Part shown: piece by piece, positions 22,924 to 24,933 of the stretch
Layout of the letters: the number at the start of each line of letters is the position of its first letter
Position numbering within the stretch: the first letter of the stretch is position 1
DNA from: SIG459 sp045638085
GTDB taxonomy: Bacteria; Bacillota; Clostridia; Oscillospirales; Oscillospiraceae
Length of the DNA stretch: 24,933 nucleotides
Assembly: GCA_045638085.1 (NCBI GenBank)
Contig: JAZUAQ010000063.1
Span: 1-24,933, forward strand
Direction: 5' to 3'
Program-made: the position numbers and the translations under genes
Notes under the pieces: model-generated
Seen by the model: only the letters and a program-made list of their open reading frames with translations
Told to the model about the DNA's origin: nothing
The model's database searches: none

Positions 22924-22955
22924 AAAGAACGGCAGTCTACTGACTGCCGTTCTTT
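22924..22955. terminator. Bidirectional terminator between tldE and the YczE-like gene
   Basis: A perfect 14-bp stem (22924-22937 with 22942-22955), loop TACT, six bases after tldE. The flanking A/T stretches are interrupted, so efficiency may be moderate. Confidence 0.82.
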
Positions 22956-23643
22956 AACTATTTATTTGCTTTTTTGCTTTTATAAGACTTTTGTCACTTT
23001 CGAATATTTTCCTGAGCTTATCTCCCCATGCACGGGAATAAACACCAACCATTGTTCCAAGCATAACGGCTATTATCACCGTGCCTAAACCGACACTACC
23101 AAATTTGCGGATAAATATCAGGCAGCAGCTCAGAGCAATAACAACACTTGTAATATCGAAATAGATTTTAATGATGTGGAAGGGCTTGCCAAGCTTTTGG
23201 GCGATAACCACAACTACTCCCTCGCTGGGCATATTGATAACATCGGAGCTGGAATAGAGCCACACTCCGAAGCCGCCAACCACGAATCCGATGCAGGTAA
23301 ACACAAGCCGCATTACAATGCTCTCCGGTGCGGGGAAAAGACTGAAGATCCAGCAGGCAAAGGTGTTGCAGTAGCCGAAGAGGAAGCCTGTGATAAGCTG
23401 AAGAAGAATCCACGGCTTGAAATCACGGCGAAGAATAATGAATTGGAGCAGCACCAGAAATGTTTGCCACATAATTGTTGCAAGACCCATTTCAAGCCCG
23501 GTAGTGAGGTTGAACATAAAGGGTACGGAGGCAACGGGAGATGAGCCGAGGTCTGATCGCATGGAGGCGGCTATACCCAGGGCAAGAAGCATCAGTCCAG
23601 CCACATATGCCACGAGACGGCTGGGTTTAAGTCTTTCTCTCAT
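22954..23643 (-). CDS. YczE/YitT-like integral membrane protein
   Basis: 229 residues with five or six membrane helices and a short basic C-terminal tail. 'GLMLLALGIAASMRSDLGSSPVASVP' at 16-41 is the family's opening helix, and 'FGSVGLGTVIIAVMLGTMVGVYS' near 185-207 matches the closing 'G.GT...A...G...G' helix of YczE/YyaS proteins. Function is not established; an accessory role in transport or export is sometimes suggested. Start backed by AAGGAGGG eight bases upstream and a good promoter. It stands alone, converging on tldE. Confidence 0.87.
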   Translation of the reverse strand: MRERLKPSRLVAYVAGLMLLALGIAASMRSDLGSSPVASVPFMFNLTTGLEMGLATIMWQTFLVLLQFIILRRDFKPWILLQLITGFLFGYCNTFACWIFSLFPAPESIVMRLVFTCIGFVVGGFGVWLYSSSDVINMPSEGVVVVIAQKLGKPFHIIKIYFDITSVVIALSCCLIFIRKFGSVGLGTVIIAVMLGTMVGVYSRAWGDKLRKIFESDKSLIKAKKQINS

Positions 23644-23676
23644 GCTCTGAACCCTCCTTTCAAAATCCTATATTGA

Positions 23677-23705
23677 ATAATAGCTCTCCTTCCAGACAAA
23701 GTCAA
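23677..23705 (-). promoter_or_regulatory. Sigma-A promoter of the YczE-like gene
   Basis: On the complement TTGACT (23700-23705), 17-base spacer, TATTAT (23677-23682), about 35 bases before the start codon. Confidence 0.85.
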
Positions 23706-23800
23706 CAATTCCCTGTCTCCGCGCTTTTGTTCTTTCTTCCGCTTGTGACAAAATCTCCCTCAATAACAAATAATTATAGCCGTTATAAACTATTCCCATA

Positions 23801-23848
23801 TTGACTTTGGTATAGTTCCAAGGTTTATATTTAACGATGAACTATAAT
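23801..23848 (+). promoter_or_regulatory. Promoter region of the unknown-protein operon
   Basis: TTGACT at 23801-23806 pairs with TTTATA at 23824-23829 (17-base spacer), and a perfect TATAAT stands alone at 23843-23848. Which is used cannot be decided. Both lie within 80 bases of the start at 23877. Confidence 0.6.
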
Positions 23849-23876
23849 GTCCTATAGGTATGTCAAGGAGATAACA

Positions 23877-24311
23877 ATGGAAGACACCAACAAGCGTCCC
23901 GAGCGGGAAGAAAAAATCGAAATCGGCCCCCTCGGCAAGGACGGCGAAAAGATGATGAAATCCGTTGAGGCAGGTAACATGGTTGCCGTTCTCTCCGGAA
24001 ACGAAATAATGTATTGCTTCGAGTACAGAGGAAAGTATCAGTGCTTCATCCATCCCATCGGCGAGGAAGAAGGCCGTTACCGTTCTTGGGACAAGAATGC
24101 AAAAAACCGCGCAATGCTGAAAAATCTTGACAGCACTGCCGACCAGCTTTTTGAAATCAAGTATGACAAAAAGCTCAACTACATGGGAGTTATGGTCACT
24201 GCCGAGCAGGGCATTTATAACTTCCTTTGCACCATCGGCCAGAAGCCCGGTGAGGATGTAGACTTCATGGACGCCATTGAAGAATCCCCCACCAAAGGTA
24301 TGGCCAACTGA
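23877..24311 (+). CDS. Unrecognised cytoplasmic protein, 144 aa
   Basis: Start fixed by AAGGAG (23865-23870) six bases upstream; an ATG ten codons earlier overlaps the TATAAT and is rejected. No signal peptide or membrane segment. The N-terminal 30 residues are highly charged ('RPEREEKIEIGPLGKDGEK'). The rest alternates short strands and helices, with a well spaced aromatic core ('YCFEYRGKYQCF', 'YNFLCTIGQKPGEDVDF') and three scattered cysteines with no CxxC. I do not recognise the family. It is the first of at least three genes in the same direction; the next begins 85 bases on, with no clear terminator between. Confidence 0.8.
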   Translation: MEDTNKRPEREEKIEIGPLGKDGEKMMKSVEAGNMVAVLSGNEIMYCFEYRGKYQCFIHPIGEEEGRYRSWDKNAKNRAMLKNLDSTADQLFEIKYDKKLNYMGVMVTAEQGIYNFLCTIGQKPGEDVDFMDAIEESPTKGMAN

Positions 24312-24396
24312 TTAATTTGTTAGCAAAAATGCTCTTTTGCGAAAGCAAGAGGGCGACCCCTTTTCAAATACATTTTTTCCTAAAAGGAGGAACAGC

Positions 24397-24891
24397 ATGA
24401 AATATCTCGTCCATGTCCCCGAGGGGAACCTGTTTCTTACCAAAGAGGAGATCTTCGAAAAGGTCGCAAAAGTTCTTGAGAAGTGCCCCAGCGAATTCAC
24501 TTGTGTCTATCGCGTATGGTACGAAGGCTTTGAAGGCTACGGAAGACCCTCCACTGAGGTTAAGAACATCATGAATGAAGCCATTGCAGCTGCCGGTTGG
24601 GAAGACATCGGCGCTATGCGTTGGGAAAAGTTCGGCCCCATCAAGCCCAGCTTTAAGAACCCCAACTACGCCGAGGCCTGCAAAGAGCGCGGGGGCAAAC
24701 CCATGGTTCTTCACAAATTCCATCAGGGCAAGCACTATCAGGGTCCCGACGGCAAGATCTATTGGCTTCCCGTTATCGAGATCTTCGATATGCGCGGCTT
24801 TGAGTGGCAGGACGGCAAGTACGTCGGCCACATGGTAGAAATCGACCCCAACTCTGAGTACGCTCAGCAGATGGTCGAAGTCAACGTTTGA
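24397..24891 (+). CDS. Unrecognised cytoplasmic protein, 164 aa
   Basis: Start fixed by AAAGGAGG (24383-24390) six bases before ATG 24397; the open frame further upstream lacks a ribosome site. No signal or membrane segment. The protein is rich in Trp, Tyr, Phe and Gly ('RVWYEGFEGYGRP', 'HKFHQGKHYQGPDGKIYWLPVIEIFDMRGFEWQDGKYVGH'), which suggests a compact beta-rich fold. Three His residues lie close together around 106-114 (HKFHQGKH), a possible metal or ligand site, though this is only an impression. Function unknown. Followed after 12 bases by another start codon with a strong ribosome site, so it is part of an operon. Confidence 0.85.
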   Translation: MKYLVHVPEGNLFLTKEEIFEKVAKVLEKCPSEFTCVYRVWYEGFEGYGRPSTEVKNIMNEAIAAAGWEDIGAMRWEKFGPIKPSFKNPNYAEACKERGGKPMVLHKFHQGKHYQGPDGKIYWLPVIEIFDMRGFEWQDGKYVGHMVEIDPNSEYAQQMVEVNV

Positions 24892-24903
24892 GGAGGTACC
24901 CTA

Positions 24904-24933
24904 ATGGCTAAGGAAAGAATAACTCATTCCGTC
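24904..24933 (+). CDS. Start of a further gene, cut by the window end
   Basis: Ten codons (MAKERITHSV) follow AGGAGGT (24891-24897, overlapping the previous stop) with six bases between. Too short to identify. The strong ribosome site and tight spacing indicate it belongs to the operon of the two unrecognised proteins. Confidence 0.65.
   Translation, partial: MAKERITHSV

Noticed and set aside
24312..24396. Possible terminator (CTCTTTTGC GAAA GCAAGAG) between the two unrecognised genes
   Set aside because: The stem needs bulges and no T-run follows, so the genes are treated as one operon.

Overview
The window looks like a chromosomal segment of an anaerobic, low-to-mid-GC Firmicute of the class Clostridia (Oscillospiraceae-like). 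The grounds are strong AGGAGG-type ribosome sites, -35/-10 promoters with 17-base spacers, lipobox lipoproteins, an S-box-like leader before metK, and families common in that class (MBOAT/DHHW pairs, GHL10 lipoproteins, YczE/YitT proteins, clostridial EF-G-like protein). I see no rRNA, tRNA, CRISPR array, transposase or phage gene. Coding density is high and nearly every transcription unit ends in an obvious hairpin terminator. Family names come from reading the translations; no database search was run.

Layout. Bases 1-4923 hold an envelope locus: a lipoprotein, an MBOAT O-acyltransferase and a DHHW/AlgJ-like SGNH protein on the plus strand, converging on a minus-strand pair of a small lipoprotein and an SGNH/GDSL hydrolase with a Lys/Asp-rich linker. 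This is the usual toolkit for O-acylating an extracytoplasmic polymer. Bases 4961-11801 are minus-strand: metK behind a consensus promoter and a compact SAM-riboswitch-like leader, rlmB three bases later, then a membrane protein that reads as a P1B-type ATPase stripped of its catalytic motifs, and an EF-G-like GTPase with an altered guanine-specificity motif.

Bases 11913-14332 hold a rhomboid-fold membrane protein lacking the protease residues but carrying a C-terminal zinc-binding tail (plus strand), then a GHL10 glycosidase-like lipoprotein (minus strand). Bases 14381-20134 hold a minus-strand redox cluster: an FAD-dependent oxidoreductase (PF12831-like), an FAD-linked oxidase, a double [4Fe-4S]/CCG-domain electron-transfer protein and a second FAD-linked oxidase. 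The last two genes overlap by four bases. The arrangement recalls glycolate oxidase GlcD-GlcE-GlcF, but the substrate is unknown. A perfect dyad abuts its predicted promoter.

Bases 20182-22918 encode a coupled TldD/TldE protease pair, followed by a convergent YczE-like membrane protein. The window ends in two unrecognised cytoplasmic genes and the first ten codons of a third, on the plus strand.

The most original items are the degenerate P-type ATPase, the unassigned FAD/Fe-S cluster with its operator-like dyad, the SKTG substitution in the EF-G-like protein, and the small SAM-type leader in which I find no P4 helix.
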